A stretch of DNA of 64,000 nucleotides. It comes from a marine gamma proteobacterium HTCC2143. GTDB lineage: Bacteria; Pseudomonadota; Gammaproteobacteria; Pseudomonadales; Dasaniaceae. The stretch spans positions 2,501 to 66,500 of the forward strand of contig AAVT01000006.1 in assembly GCA_000169075.1 (NCBI GenBank). Direction: 5' to 3'. A program made the translations under genes and the position numbers. This document shows positions 51,197 through 60,488 of the stretch, one piece after another. Numbering within the stretch: the first letter of the stretch is position 1; every line of letters starts with the position of its first letter. The notes beneath the pieces were generated by a model that worked only from the letters and a program-made list of their open reading frames with translations, made no database searches and was not told where the DNA came from.

Positions 51197-52864
51197 TTAG
51201 GAAAGATCCGATTTATCCAGTGCTAGCTCAGTGATCAAAATTTCGCTCAATTTGTACTTCTGTATCTTGGTAGAGGACATCGGCCATTCCTTTACAAATC
51301 GAATATAACGGGGGATTTTGAAACTGGCAATTTTGCCGGAACAAAAGTCAATGAGTTGTTCTTCGCTACAGTGAGTATTGGGCCGCAACTCAATGAAGGC
51401 TGCTGCTACCTCCAAGAGCTTGTTATCGGGTACTCCGACGACCTGAGCCAAGGCGACAGCAGGGTGTTGCGATAGAAATGACTCAATCTCCACTGCGGCT
51501 ACATTCTCGCCCCCGACCTTCAGCATATCTTTTATACGACCGTGGTAAGCAATTCGACCTAACGTATCCACTGAGCCTATATCTCCGGTACGAAACCAGC
51601 CATATTCATCGAAAGCTTCAGCATTTTTTTCCGGAGATTTATAATACCCTTTGAGAACCGAGAAGCCGCTTACCAGTATCTCGCCGTGCTCTCCCGGCGG
51701 GAGCTCTGCAAGGGTTTCCGGGTTGACTATCTTTACCTTTATGCCGTTAAAAGGTCTTCCTGACCGGTAGGCTCTAATATCATCACTGTCCTCCGGATGA
51801 CTGAAGCTGGCGACGCCAGTGATCTCCGTTGAGCCATAGGCAGTAATATGAGTCGCATTAGGTATGGCGGACATATTAATTTTTAGTTGAGCGGGCGCAC
51901 CGACATTATTGATCAGACGGACCTTGGACAGTTTTTTCAAGGAAAAGTCATCATGGTTGAGAAGCGCTGACATAACTGTAGGAAAAGCGACAAAAAGAAA
52001 AGAAGCTTCCTCTTTTGCAATCATTTCGAGGGAGGGGCCAGCTTGAAAATGGACGCAGGAACTTGAACTGCCCCCTTTCCGCAGTACTGCTAGAAATGGA
52101 AGAATGAAGCTCATGTGAAACATGGGTAGGGGATTCCACATTTTATCCTCTTTCGTTAGCGTCAGCCGCGAACCGACCTCAATTGCGGTCCGCACCAAAG
52201 CTTCGTGGCTTACTGGACAGCCCTTGGGCAGGGCGGTGGTGCCTGAGGTATACATCATTAAACAAGGGTCTGATAGGGAGACCTCGCTTCGTCTCTGCCA
52301 CACCTCTTGAGGTGTTGTCTTTTTTGTGAATTGTAGGAATTGATCGTTGTTAAGGAAACCTGGAGGGCTAGCGGGCTCCATCAATACAATGCCCTTCAAT
52401 TTGGGCGCCGAGGGCAAAGACAGTGCAAACGGATCCTGTGCTTCACGAAGCCCATTTAATGCACCGTAAAGTAGCTGTATATAGCTAACATGATCTGGAA
52501 CTCGGTCGCTAGTAAACAGCCATCGTAAATCGGAATTCTCGATAACATAAGCTAATTCAGTTGATTTATAACGGCCATTCAGTAACACCGCTACAGCGCC
52601 ACTGAGAGATATGGCGAAAAGCATTTCGATGACTTCAACTTGATTCGGTGCCAATATGCCGACATGGTCACCAGACTGTACTCCCATAGCCTGTAAGGCC
52701 CCTGCTTTGGCAACCGCACGTTCAGCCATCTCGATATAGCTAATTCGGTGTTCGTCTACAACCAAAAGTTCACTGTCCGGCCAGCGCCGCGCGGCATCAA
52801 GCAGAAAGTCGCCTAGGGTCGTGACCTCTATTAGCGGATGGTCGAGGAAAGAAGAATGAATCAT
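51197..52864 (-). CDS. AMP-dependent acyl-CoA ligase (second of two)
   Basis: A 555-residue ANL enzyme, longer than its neighbour at 48359 and clearly a different subfamily. It has the P-loop MMYTSGTTALPKG (204-215), AYGSTEITG, YGWFRTGDIG, KVGGENVAAVEIE and the likely catalytic Lys533 in MSSTKIQKYKL. The Thr-Ala in the P-loop is slightly unusual (TTG is more common). Two ligases in one cluster suggest activation of two intermediates or of substrates of different size. The first codons overlap no other gene. Confidence 0.92.
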   Translation of the reverse strand: MIHSSFLDHPLIEVTTLGDFLLDAARRWPDSELLVVDEHRISYIEMAERAVAKAGALQAMGVQSGDHVGILAPNQVEVIEMLFAISLSGAVAVLLNGRYKSTELAYVIENSDLRWLFTSDRVPDHVSYIQLLYGALNGLREAQDPFALSLPSAPKLKGIVLMEPASPPGFLNNDQFLQFTKKTTPQEVWQRRSEVSLSDPCLMMYTSGTTALPKGCPVSHEALVRTAIEVGSRLTLTKEDKMWNPLPMFHMSFILPFLAVLRKGGSSSSCVHFQAGPSLEMIAKEEASFLFVAFPTVMSALLNHDDFSLKKLSKVRLINNVGAPAQLKINMSAIPNATHITAYGSTEITGVASFSHPEDSDDIRAYRSGRPFNGIKVKIVNPETLAELPPGEHGEILVSGFSVLKGYYKSPEKNAEAFDEYGWFRTGDIGSVDTLGRIAYHGRIKDMLKVGGENVAAVEIESFLSQHPAVALAQVVGVPDNKLLEVAAAFIELRPNTHCSEEQLIDFCSGKIASFKIPRYIRFVKEWPMSSTKIQKYKLSEILITELALDKSDLS

Positions 52865-53045
52865 TGCATATATCTCATTTGAACAGGGTCACTGGCAACT
52901 GTGGTCACGAGTTTCGTCGCTGCTTGCCAACGGGGTGAATAGACATGCTGAACACTGGAATTCGAAGTCTGCCACTGAAAAATGTAATGATTCCAGTCAC
53001 AGTAAGACAGTGCTCAGGTAGATGGATTAATGAATATCATGGTTT

Positions 53046-54683
53046 TTAAATGGGCTCCCCTGCTACTCGTGCACGCTCAATTCTCGTCTTAAAATCGCTC
53101 GACAAATGTCGTTTCATTAGTAGTGAAAATACGATGACTACCACAAAGACTAATAACCCAAGCTTCAAGCTTTGCTCCAAGGCATTTGCACTTGTCATGC
53201 CATCCGCTACAAAGTTGTCACTAAGGTAGCCGATCAGGTACGGACCCATGGCGAGGCCTAAAAAAGTGACCATCGCTAGATAAAATGCTGATGCGGCCGC
53301 TCGCATGCGGGGTAATACCAAGCTGGTAATAATGCCAGAACCTGCGCCGCTCCATAAAACCGCGACAAACTGTAAGGCAGCATTTGCAATGTAAACCGTT
53401 GTTAGATTGTCCGCATTTAAAATTACTAGGGCTAGCGAGGATGTTAATATCGCAGTGATAATTGGCATATAAGCGTGAGCATCGTCACTCACGCGACGCT
53501 GGAGGAAATCAGCCATCCAGCCACCAAACGCTACGCCAACACCACCACAAATCGCTGTCGACAGCCCGAGTACCATACCAACCTCAGACAGGTCGGCGCC
53601 GAATTTTCGAATGAGGTAAGGAGCCATCCAAAGACCATAGCCATAGGTTATAAACGTCACCGTAGGAAAAGCTATATTCGCGTAGATCATTGACCGACAG
53701 CGAAAAATGAGATCGAAAGTGGGGGCGTCTCGTAGTTTAAGCGATTGCGCCCAGCTGAAGAGAGCATAGATACCCGTGCCCATCACTACCCATTGTGAAA
53801 TACTTCCTGTTAGTGAAATCAAGCCATAGACAGAAGCAATAAGCCCTATGGCAACGATAATATTGGTCATGAAAACCGGCCCGCCCGGATCTCGTTTATA
53901 GAGACCGTACATAGAGAATGGTGGAATAATAGCCATCAGTTCCTGCCAGCTTTCGGCGAATGGATGAGGATGATTTTGTTGGCTGCTTATCCCTTCGCTA
54001 TAACCACGTTGTGGTTCTTTGACTGTGCTGAACAACGCGGCCAAAAGCACCCCGGGGATTCCAATTAGCAGAAAGGTTACTTGCCAACCCTTAAGGCCCA
54101 ACGGCGCATCAGCTATCTGGGGGTAACTCAGATTCCAGCTGTCTACAATCCAGCCTCCCAGAAACATGCTCAAACCCATGCCAATGTAAGCACCCGTTGA
54201 GTAAAGTGATAGCACGGTTGCTCTTTGTTTAGGCAGGAACCAGTCAGACAGCAAAGAATAGGCCGAGGGCGTTGCCGTTGCTTCACCAACGCCTACACCA
54301 AATCGGTAGAGAGTGAGGCTGCCAAATCCACCGGCAGTGCCGGAAAGCATAGTCATCAAGCTCCATGTGACTAGCCCCAGAGCAATAAGACTCTTACGGA
54401 CCCAAAGGTCTGCGAGGCGACCCAATGGCAAGCCAAAAACAGCATAAAACACCGCGAACGAAGTGCCATAAAGAAAACCCATTTGCGAATCGCTGATACC
54501 TAAATCTGCTTTTATTTCTTCCGCCAAAATTGCCAGAATTTGTCGGTCGAGCAAATTCATCGTGTAAATAAGAACTAGCAAACACAAGACGTATTTTGCA
54601 TAGGGTCCGCCAACTCTGAAATGGCCCTGGTGGAAGGGGTTGGCATCGTTAGTATTAGGATTTGGGGGTACGGGGTTAGTCAT
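53046..54683 (-). CDS. Spinster-like MFS transporter
   Basis: A 545-residue major facilitator with about 12 spans. It has the first-loop signature LLDRQILAILAEEIKADLGI near residues 44-63, GLPLGRLADLWVRK, and RFGVGVGEATATPSAYSLL, which is typical of the Spinster-related branch common next to TonB receptors in sphingomonads and marine gammaproteobacteria. An insert follows TVKEPQRGYSEG, making it longer than the usual 430-450 residues. It probably moves the cluster's substrate or a product across the inner membrane. Two palindromes lie upstream of its start. Confidence 0.92.
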   Translation of the reverse strand: MTNPVPPNPNTNDANPFHQGHFRVGGPYAKYVLCLLVLIYTMNLLDRQILAILAEEIKADLGISDSQMGFLYGTSFAVFYAVFGLPLGRLADLWVRKSLIALGLVTWSLMTMLSGTAGGFGSLTLYRFGVGVGEATATPSAYSLLSDWFLPKQRATVLSLYSTGAYIGMGLSMFLGGWIVDSWNLSYPQIADAPLGLKGWQVTFLLIGIPGVLLAALFSTVKEPQRGYSEGISSQQNHPHPFAESWQELMAIIPPFSMYGLYKRDPGGPVFMTNIIVAIGLIASVYGLISLTGSISQWVVMGTGIYALFSWAQSLKLRDAPTFDLIFRCRSMIYANIAFPTVTFITYGYGLWMAPYLIRKFGADLSEVGMVLGLSTAICGGVGVAFGGWMADFLQRRVSDDAHAYMPIITAILTSSLALVILNADNLTTVYIANAALQFVAVLWSGAGSGIITSLVLPRMRAAASAFYLAMVTFLGLAMGPYLIGYLSDNFVADGMTSANALEQSLKLGLLVFVVVIVFSLLMKRHLSSDFKTRIERARVAGEPI

Positions 54684-54720
54684 AGTGAGCCATTTTTATA
54701 ATTATTTCGTTGGATAGCGG

Positions 54721-54750
54721 TGCATATTATGCAAATTTTCTATCGATAGA
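54721..54750. promoter_or_regulatory. Tandem palindromes upstream of the MFS gene
   Basis: TGCATATTATGCA (54721-54733) and TCTATCGATAGA (54739-54750) are both perfect inverted repeats, five bases apart. They lie 38 to 67 bases upstream of the minus-strand MFS start, where an operator would act. No such pair is seen at the other cluster promoters. The function is inferred only from position and symmetry. Confidence 0.35.
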
Positions 54751-54795
54751 TTCTGTAAATACCAAAGTAGGATGGTAAGTTTCAATGAGGACTCG

Positions 54796-55632
54796 CTACA
54801 ATCCTGTTTTACCGGCTTCTTTTTGCATGGGACTGTAATCGGCGTATCGAGCTGCCCGCATCAGTGAGCCGGCAGTGACGCCTGCGTCCGTGGTTAACGT
54901 TAATCCACTGGTATAGCCCGACTCATCGCTAGCTAACCAGAGGGCAGCATTAGCAACATCGTCAGCTGTACCTGCCCTGTTTGGCAACGGTGATTTTTCG
55001 GCTAAATTTTTACTGGTTTGCTCGATTGCCTGATGATCCTGTAAGTGTGCCGCGGCGACCATCGGCGTTGCCATAGAGTAAGGCGCGATAGCATTAACGC
55101 GAATACCGTCGCTACACAATTCTGCACTGGTACTTTTAGTCAAACCAACAATGGCGTGCTTGGCAACAGTGTAAGCGTGAGGTCCAAGCCCTCCGACCAG
55201 ACCGGCAACACTCGACATATTGATAATTGACCCCGAGCCTTGTTGTCGCATAACTCTGGCAGCATGTTTCACGCCGTAAAAGACGCCGTTAACGAGTATA
55301 TCCAACGTTGCTACCCATTCTTCGCCGGGGGTGGTATGAATGGGGCCCTTTGAGCCGACAATACCGGCATTATTGAACATGATATCTAATTTTCCAAAAG
55401 AGCTAACAGCGAGGTCAACGAGTGTCGAAACATTCTTTTCGCTGGTAACGTTGCAGGGACAAAACAGTGCGGCATCCCCCAGACTATCAGCCAGTTCTCG
55501 TCCTTCCTGTGTTTGAATATCACCTAATATGACTCGACAGCCCTCTGCCACAAAACGACGTGCGGTCACAGCACCGATACCGCTCGCTGCTCCTGTGATT
55601 ACTGCTACTTTGCCATCCAAACGGTTAGTCAT
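54796..55632 (-). CDS. Short-chain dehydrogenase/reductase
   Basis: A 278-residue classical SDR. It has the dinucleotide motif TGAASGIG (13-20), NNAG (87-90) and the catalytic set Ser141, Tyr154 and Lys158 (YTVAK). Asp38 at the end of the second strand (VILGDIQ) points to NAD rather than NADP. It should oxidise a secondary alcohol or reduce a ketone in the pathway. The C-terminal TLTTDAGVTAGSLM is family-like. It precedes the MFS gene on the same strand by about 110 bases. Confidence 0.93.
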   Translation of the reverse strand: MTNRLDGKVAVITGAASGIGAVTARRFVAEGCRVILGDIQTQEGRELADSLGDAALFCPCNVTSEKNVSTLVDLAVSSFGKLDIMFNNAGIVGSKGPIHTTPGEEWVATLDILVNGVFYGVKHAARVMRQQGSGSIINMSSVAGLVGGLGPHAYTVAKHAIVGLTKSTSAELCSDGIRVNAIAPYSMATPMVAAAHLQDHQAIEQTSKNLAEKSPLPNRAGTADDVANAALWLASDESGYTSGLTLTTDAGVTAGSLMRAARYADYSPMQKEAGKTGL

Positions 55633-55699
55633 TATTGATCCCTACAAGTTTAAAATACAGATTTTTACGATCCTTGATTTTGGTTCGGTAAAAATAACG

Positions 55700-56218
55700 C
55701 TAGCTTGACGGTGTTTCGAGCGGGGCCGTAGCGGCCTCCATCTTATCGCGGTCATGGGTAATTTTTTTACCGGGAATGAATTCCAAGACAACGCGGTTGG
55801 GCGAATCGATGTAATCAATCATCTGTTCAACATACTCAGGGCCCTGATCTCCATAGCGTTTTTCTGCAAATGTTCGATAAAACATATCTTTTATTTTGCG
55901 ATCTTCCTTTGGGTGTACGATGGTAGTGCCTTTGTAGGTTACCGTCTTACCTTCACCCATCTCTGTCCCTGTGCTGGTGATACAGACGCAAGTCCTTGGG
56001 TCTCGCCTGACAGCATGGATGCGCGCGCGCTGCTCCGCTGCGGTCATCCAAATGTGGCCGTTGATTTCGATAAAGCTTTGCGTAACTCCGACCGGCTCTC
56101 CCGCCCGTGTTGTCCACATGAAAACGCATTCTTTTTGCAACTGTTGCAACCGTTGCTCATCCTTTAAATCAAGCGTGTAAGTAGTAACGTCTTCGTAGTT
56201 ACTGGCATATTTTGACAT
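55700..56218 (-). CDS. Pyridoxamine 5'-phosphate oxidase-fold (FMN/F420-binding) protein
   Basis: A 172-residue split-barrel protein. MWTTRAGEPVGVTQSFIEIN, HIWMTAAEQRARIHAVRRDP and TCVCITSTGTEM follow the pattern of the PNPOx-like flavin-binding family. Members bind FMN, F420 or heme and act as reductases or oxidases; which applies here is not clear. The ATG at 56218 has AAAGGAT nine bases upstream. The long frame to 56365 adds 49 residues without homologous character. It is transcribed divergently from the TonB receptor, and ends 67 bases before the SDR start. Confidence 0.85.
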   Translation of the reverse strand: MSKYASNYEDVTTYTLDLKDEQRLQQLQKECVFMWTTRAGEPVGVTQSFIEINGHIWMTAAEQRARIHAVRRDPRTCVCITSTGTEMGEGKTVTYKGTTIVHPKEDRKIKDMFYRTFAEKRYGDQGPEYVEQMIDYIDSPNRVVLEFIPGKKITHDRDKMEAATAPLETPSS

Positions 56219-56501
56219 TTTTTTCGATCCTTTTACTTTATTTTTATCTTCTGTCAGGTAGCGCTGAATTTTAGAAAAAGCGATTAGGGAGACTACCATA
56301 CGAAAAGTAGCTGCGGTGCAGAATTCCCGTTTTTTTGAAACATCAGCGCTCCCGAAAAATCCCACTGAGTTTATTTATTGTGCTAGGTGCGTTGTCCGGA
56401 TGCCGCTTTTTTTTTGCTTCTTGTTAGATTTTGTAATTCCCAAGCAAGCTTTTCAAGCCTAAAAGTTATACCCATCGAGAACAGCATTCAAAGTAAATTT
56501 A

Positions 56502-56516
56502 TTTAGTCAGACTAAA
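56502..56516. promoter_or_regulatory. Candidate operator in the divergent TonB receptor promoter
   Basis: TTTAGTCAGACTAAA is a perfect 7-1-7 palindrome. It is the centre of a 39-base segment shared with the region upstream of acyl-CoA ligase 1 (50012-50026). It lies about 200 bases before the receptor gene and 280 bases before the divergent PNPOx-fold gene. The rest of the 490-base intergenic stretch (56219-56709) is AT-rich and holds no gene. Confidence 0.55.
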
Positions 56517-56709
56517 AATTAATCTGTAGACAGTTTGCGAAGCCGGCAATAGTATCCAATACGAGATCAATCTAAAGTGTAGAAAAAAGCTTCATCCTGA
56601 AAAACGAAATAATAGAAAAAGCCCAGCCGCTACTCGTTTTACAGTAAAAGAGTAAATGCGCCTGACATGACTCCACCTACAATAATAGAAAGGAAATGGT
56701 GAGCAAATT

Positions 56710-59169
56710 ATGAACAAAAATAATCAGTCCGGATATTGTCTTGCGAAAGCAAGTAAGAATAAGTTGAGGTCGGCGATTACTGGATGTATGGGCATGACAA
56801 TGGCAATGGGCTTAGGCTCGTTCGCTGTCGCTCAAGATTCGCAAACACCAAAACTGCAATTAGAAGAGGTTGTGGTGACTTCTCGGAAGCGCTCGGAATC
56901 GGTTCAGGATGTCCCGATTGCTGTGACGGCCATTGTTGCAGAGTTAGAAAATCCTTCCGTGCGCAATCTTAGGGATCTAGAAGGGCTTGCACCCAACGTG
57001 CAGATTAGGCATTCAATGGGTCGTACCGCTGGCCACGCCATTTCCATTCGCGGTATCGGGTATAGCAACGATGAGAAAAGTTTTGATCCGGCAGTAGGAG
57101 TTGTGATTGACGGTGTGTCGATGACGTCGTCGTCGGGCACATTGTTAGATAACTTTGATATAGAAAAAGTAGAAATCATGCGGGGCCCTCAGGGTACCTT
57201 GTTTGGTAAAAACACCATCGCAGGCGTAATCAATGTGACACGGACTGACCCGACTGGTGAGCTGGGTGGCAAGCTTAGTGCTACCGTTGGAAATTTTGGT
57301 CGCACCGATATTAAGGCCGTTATAAATACGCCAATAATAGAAGATGTGTTAGCTGCCAAGTTATATGTGGCAAGTCTGAAAGACGATGGTTACATAAAAA
57401 ATGTGACGCTTGATAAAGATGTAGCAGCACAAGATTATCTGAACTATGGCGTTAAACTCAAATGGACACCCACAGATACGCTGACGGCGAGGCTGACTCT
57501 GGAGAAGATGGACGATAACAGCGACAACGGGGCTTATCGTAATCTTACAGGTCTCGGTGGCAACCGAAGTATAGCCTTGCAAGATGGCTACAGTGGCGGT
57601 TGGGAGCCATACAACCCAGGCGCGATAATCGCCCTTACCGGTAATCCTCGCTATGCCCAAAATTCGTCAAATCCTGAGATCAACGGTGAAGGCTGTTTGG
57701 CAGCTAATGACCCCGCACGTGATGATGATGAGACCAGTGCGGCTAAGGAAAATTTAGGTGAGATGGAAACAGATGCAATAACGCTGCAGGTCGACTGGGA
57801 ACTTAACGATGGATCAAGTCTAACCTATATCTACGGTTATAGAGATACCGAAGAGCTCGCCATTTGGCCCTACTCTGGCAGCGCTTGCGACTTTATTACC
57901 GTCGATAACTACAACGAGAATGACCAAGAGAGCCACGAGATACGCTGGGCCAAGACAACCGATAGTTATTCCGTTGTGCTGGGCTTATATCAAATGGAGA
58001 ACTCTTATTCTCAAGATTGGTTCACCTATGATTTTTGGGAGTTAATTCGCCCTGAAACAGCTTTGGTTAGCCTGTACGCAGCTACTCCAGAGCAAGTTGA
58101 GCGTCTCGGTAGCGACTTCGGGCAGAATATCTACCAGAGCCAAGACACCACTGGGCGGGCAGTTTTCGGGCAGCTGGACTATTGGCTAACGGACAAGCTT
58201 GAACTGACCGTGGGCGCAAGATATACCCAGGACGATAAGGACTTTTTTGCCCGAGATTACTGTCTCAAGGCTGACGCAGATCGCGACCTGCAAAACTGGG
58301 ACAACTGTGTCAACACGGCTGCGCTCACCGGCGAGGGAAGCGGTCGAACGTTCAATGGTGATATCTCAGAATCGAAAACCACCGGTCGATTAGGTTTCGG
58401 TTACCAAATGGAGGAAGACATTCTGATCTATGGTTCTGTGTCTACGGGCTTTCACAGTGGCGGCTTCTATGGCAAAAACCAAGCGCTCTCGGCTTTTGCC
58501 GTAACCTACGCACCTGAGGAAATAACGAGTTATGAGATCGGCGCGAAGTTGGAGCTGATGGATCGTCGTCTGAGGCTCAACGTGGCAGCGTTCAATAGTA
58601 CCGTTGAAGATTTACAAGCGGTCACCACAATACCCAACCCAAATGATGGGACTTCGATTTCAGCGCCATTTAATGTTGGTGAAGTAGAATATCAAGGGTT
58701 TGAGTTAGAGGCAGTTGGTATCGTCACCGACGAGATTAGACTGAGTGCTGCGGTTGGTTTTCTTGATGCGTCTTATAATAACTTCGACGCAGATATTTCC
58801 GGTCGCACGGGCGGTGTCCCAATAGATAACAGCTATCTGGAGCCTAAGCAGGCACCGGAGTGGACTTTAGGCCTAGCTGCTAACTATAGCACCGACTTTG
58901 CTGGCGGGCTGATCGCCGCCAATGCGATGTATTCTTGGACTGATGACTTCTACACCGAGGAAAGCAATGACCCCGTGTCACTGGTTGAATCCTACGGAAA
59001 GATCAACTTGGACCTAGGGTATGAGCGTGATAACTACAGGATCACTGCCTTCGTCAATAACTTAACAGACGAGAGTAATTGGGTTAGTCGTTCAAGTGGA
59101 ACGCTGATCACCTATGGCCAGCAGAGCAAAGGTCGTACCTTTGGTGTTGAGCTAGCAGTATCTTTCTAG
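56710..59169 (+). CDS. TonB-dependent outer-membrane receptor
   Basis: An 819-residue receptor for energised uptake of a ligand across the outer membrane. An N-terminal signal peptide ends near SFAVAQ, with a longer-than-usual n-region of about 25 residues. The TonB box region LEEVVVTSRKR follows. The plug domain has VPIAVTAI and RGIGYSNDEKSFDPAVGVVI, then VEIMRGPQGTLFGKNTIAG. A 22-strand barrel ends in FGVELAVSF with a terminal aromatic residue. This sequence type is common in catabolic clusters for steroids, terpenoids and aromatics, but the ligand cannot be deduced. GGTGAG lies six bases before the ATG. A terminator follows. Confidence 0.95.
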   Translation: MNKNNQSGYCLAKASKNKLRSAITGCMGMTMAMGLGSFAVAQDSQTPKLQLEEVVVTSRKRSESVQDVPIAVTAIVAELENPSVRNLRDLEGLAPNVQIRHSMGRTAGHAISIRGIGYSNDEKSFDPAVGVVIDGVSMTSSSGTLLDNFDIEKVEIMRGPQGTLFGKNTIAGVINVTRTDPTGELGGKLSATVGNFGRTDIKAVINTPIIEDVLAAKLYVASLKDDGYIKNVTLDKDVAAQDYLNYGVKLKWTPTDTLTARLTLEKMDDNSDNGAYRNLTGLGGNRSIALQDGYSGGWEPYNPGAIIALTGNPRYAQNSSNPEINGEGCLAANDPARDDDETSAAKENLGEMETDAITLQVDWELNDGSSLTYIYGYRDTEELAIWPYSGSACDFITVDNYNENDQESHEIRWAKTTDSYSVVLGLYQMENSYSQDWFTYDFWELIRPETALVSLYAATPEQVERLGSDFGQNIYQSQDTTGRAVFGQLDYWLTDKLELTVGARYTQDDKDFFARDYCLKADADRDLQNWDNCVNTAALTGEGSGRTFNGDISESKTTGRLGFGYQMEEDILIYGSVSTGFHSGGFYGKNQALSAFAVTYAPEEITSYEIGAKLELMDRRLRLNVAAFNSTVEDLQAVTTIPNPNDGTSISAPFNVGEVEYQGFELEAVGIVTDEIRLSAAVGFLDASYNNFDADISGRTGGVPIDNSYLEPKQAPEWTLGLAANYSTDFAGGLIAANAMYSWTDDFYTEESNDPVSLVESYGKINLDLGYERDNYRITAFVNNLTDESNWVSRSSGTLITYGQQSKGRTFGVELAVSF

Positions 59170-59199
59170 TCTTCGTTTGATGTAGAGCAAAAGTGGGTT

Positions 59200-59237
59200 T
59201 GGCCCTGGTGATTTACCTCCCTTGGGCCTTTTTTTTG
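59200..59237 (+). terminator. Rho-independent terminator after the TonB receptor gene
   Basis: GGCCC at 59201 pairs with GGGCC at 59224 and is followed by eight T. The loop is long (about 18 bases), but the position 30 bases after the stop is right. Confidence 0.75.
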
Positions 59238-59242
59238 TTTTG

Positions 59243-59254
59243 CTGATTAATCAG
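59243..59254. promoter_or_regulatory. 12-bp palindrome upstream of the acyl-CoA dehydrogenase gene
   Basis: CTGATTAATCAG is a perfect inverted repeat in the 50 bases between the terminator and the dehydrogenase start. It may be an operator for the two downstream genes. It is not the same sequence as the cluster palindrome. Confidence 0.3.
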
Positions 59255-59286
59255 GATTCTCGATAACACCAACCAGTGGTTAAGCT

Positions 59287-60450
59287 ATGAATGTATTTAT
59301 TAATGAGGAAGACCAGCTTTTCCTAGAAATGACTCGAAAATGGATCAATAAGGAAATCCCCAAAGACTGGTGCAGAACGCTAGAGTCTATGGAGCACCAA
59401 TTTCCGCATGAATTCTGGGACAAGCTCGTTGAATTTGGTGCGCATGGGATAGGCATCCCTGAGGAATATGGTGGTCAGGGTGGCAGTATTCTCAATCAAG
59501 CACTATTTGCTCGAGAATTGTCTCGAACAGCAGGTGGTCTAAGCTGGGGCTGGGGAGTAACGTCATTTTCCGGCGCAAAAGCAATCAATTGCTGTGGCTC
59601 TGAGCCGCAGAAAGAACTGTTCTTGCCGAAAATAGCCAGCGGAGAAATAAAAACAGCGATGAGTTTTTCTGAGCCGAGTGGCGGCACTGATCTTCTTGGT
59701 GGTATGAAAACAACCGCCAAAAAGGTCGACGGCGGATGGATAATTAATGGTGAAAAAATATGGAGCACCGGCGCTAGCGTGGCCGATTATTTGTTTACCA
59801 TGGCACGCAGCAGCAGCGACGTTGGGAGACGCTCCGACGGCATTTCTATCTTTTTCATTCCAGCGGACAGCGAGGGAATCACGATCACTGAATTCCCCAA
59901 ATTGGGCATGCGAGCTATAAGTTCTTGCTCCATTATTTTCGATGATGTTTTTGTTAGCGACGAGTTTTTATTGGGCAAAGAGGGTAACGGTTGGTATGAA
60001 TCAACAAAAACTCTGAATAATGAAAGGCTAATAAATGCTGCTACCTGCCTAGGTATGCTCGATGGTGTGCTTGAAGATGCGGTCGAACACATGAAGTCTC
60101 GTCACGCCTTTGGTAAGCCCATAGGTCAGTTTCAGGCGCTGCAACATTACATAGCGGACATCTCGATGTGGCAGATGCAAGGAGAGCTGCTAGTTCTGCA
60201 TACGGCTACGCTCCAAGCTAACAATATTGAGTCAGCTTTGGAGTCCAACATGGCCAAGGTGACCTGCTCTGAAAATGTCGGTAAAGCCGCAGATTTGGGC
60301 ATTCAAATACTGGGTGGTATGGGGTACTCTGCAGAAACGGATATGCAGCGTTACTGGCGAGATTCTCGCCTTCTGCGCATCGGTCCGGTGAGCAACGAAA
60401 TGGCAAGAAATCTAATCGCTGAAAGTTATGGTTTGCCACGTTCGTTCTAG
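59287..60450 (+). CDS. Acyl-CoA dehydrogenase
   Basis: A 387-residue flavoprotein that should make a trans-2,3 double bond in an acyl-CoA. AMSFSEPSGGTDLLGGM (125-140), WSTGASVADYLF and QILGGMGYSAETDMQRYWRD are the FAD and substrate regions. The usual C-terminal base (Glu in YEGT) is absent; the segment reads LRIGPVSNEMARN. Glu246 in LNNERLINAA aligns with the alternative base of isovaleryl-CoA dehydrogenase, so a branched or cyclic substrate is possible. It starts a short plus-strand unit with the NTF2-like gene 38 bases downstream. Confidence 0.93.
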   Translation: MNVFINEEDQLFLEMTRKWINKEIPKDWCRTLESMEHQFPHEFWDKLVEFGAHGIGIPEEYGGQGGSILNQALFARELSRTAGGLSWGWGVTSFSGAKAINCCGSEPQKELFLPKIASGEIKTAMSFSEPSGGTDLLGGMKTTAKKVDGGWIINGEKIWSTGASVADYLFTMARSSSDVGRRSDGISIFFIPADSEGITITEFPKLGMRAISSCSIIFDDVFVSDEFLLGKEGNGWYESTKTLNNERLINAATCLGMLDGVLEDAVEHMKSRHAFGKPIGQFQALQHYIADISMWQMQGELLVLHTATLQANNIESALESNMAKVTCSENVGKAADLGIQILGGMGYSAETDMQRYWRDSRLLRIGPVSNEMARNLIAESYGLPRSF

Positions 60451-60488
60451 ATCATTGAGAATTTCTCTACTACTGCAAATGGCCAATT

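Noticed and set aside
43182..54750. TCTATCGATAGA at 43182 and 54739 as a shared regulatory motif
   Set aside because: Two copies of a self-complementary 12-mer with a common core (ATCGAT) are weak evidence, and the first copy is not near a credible promoter.
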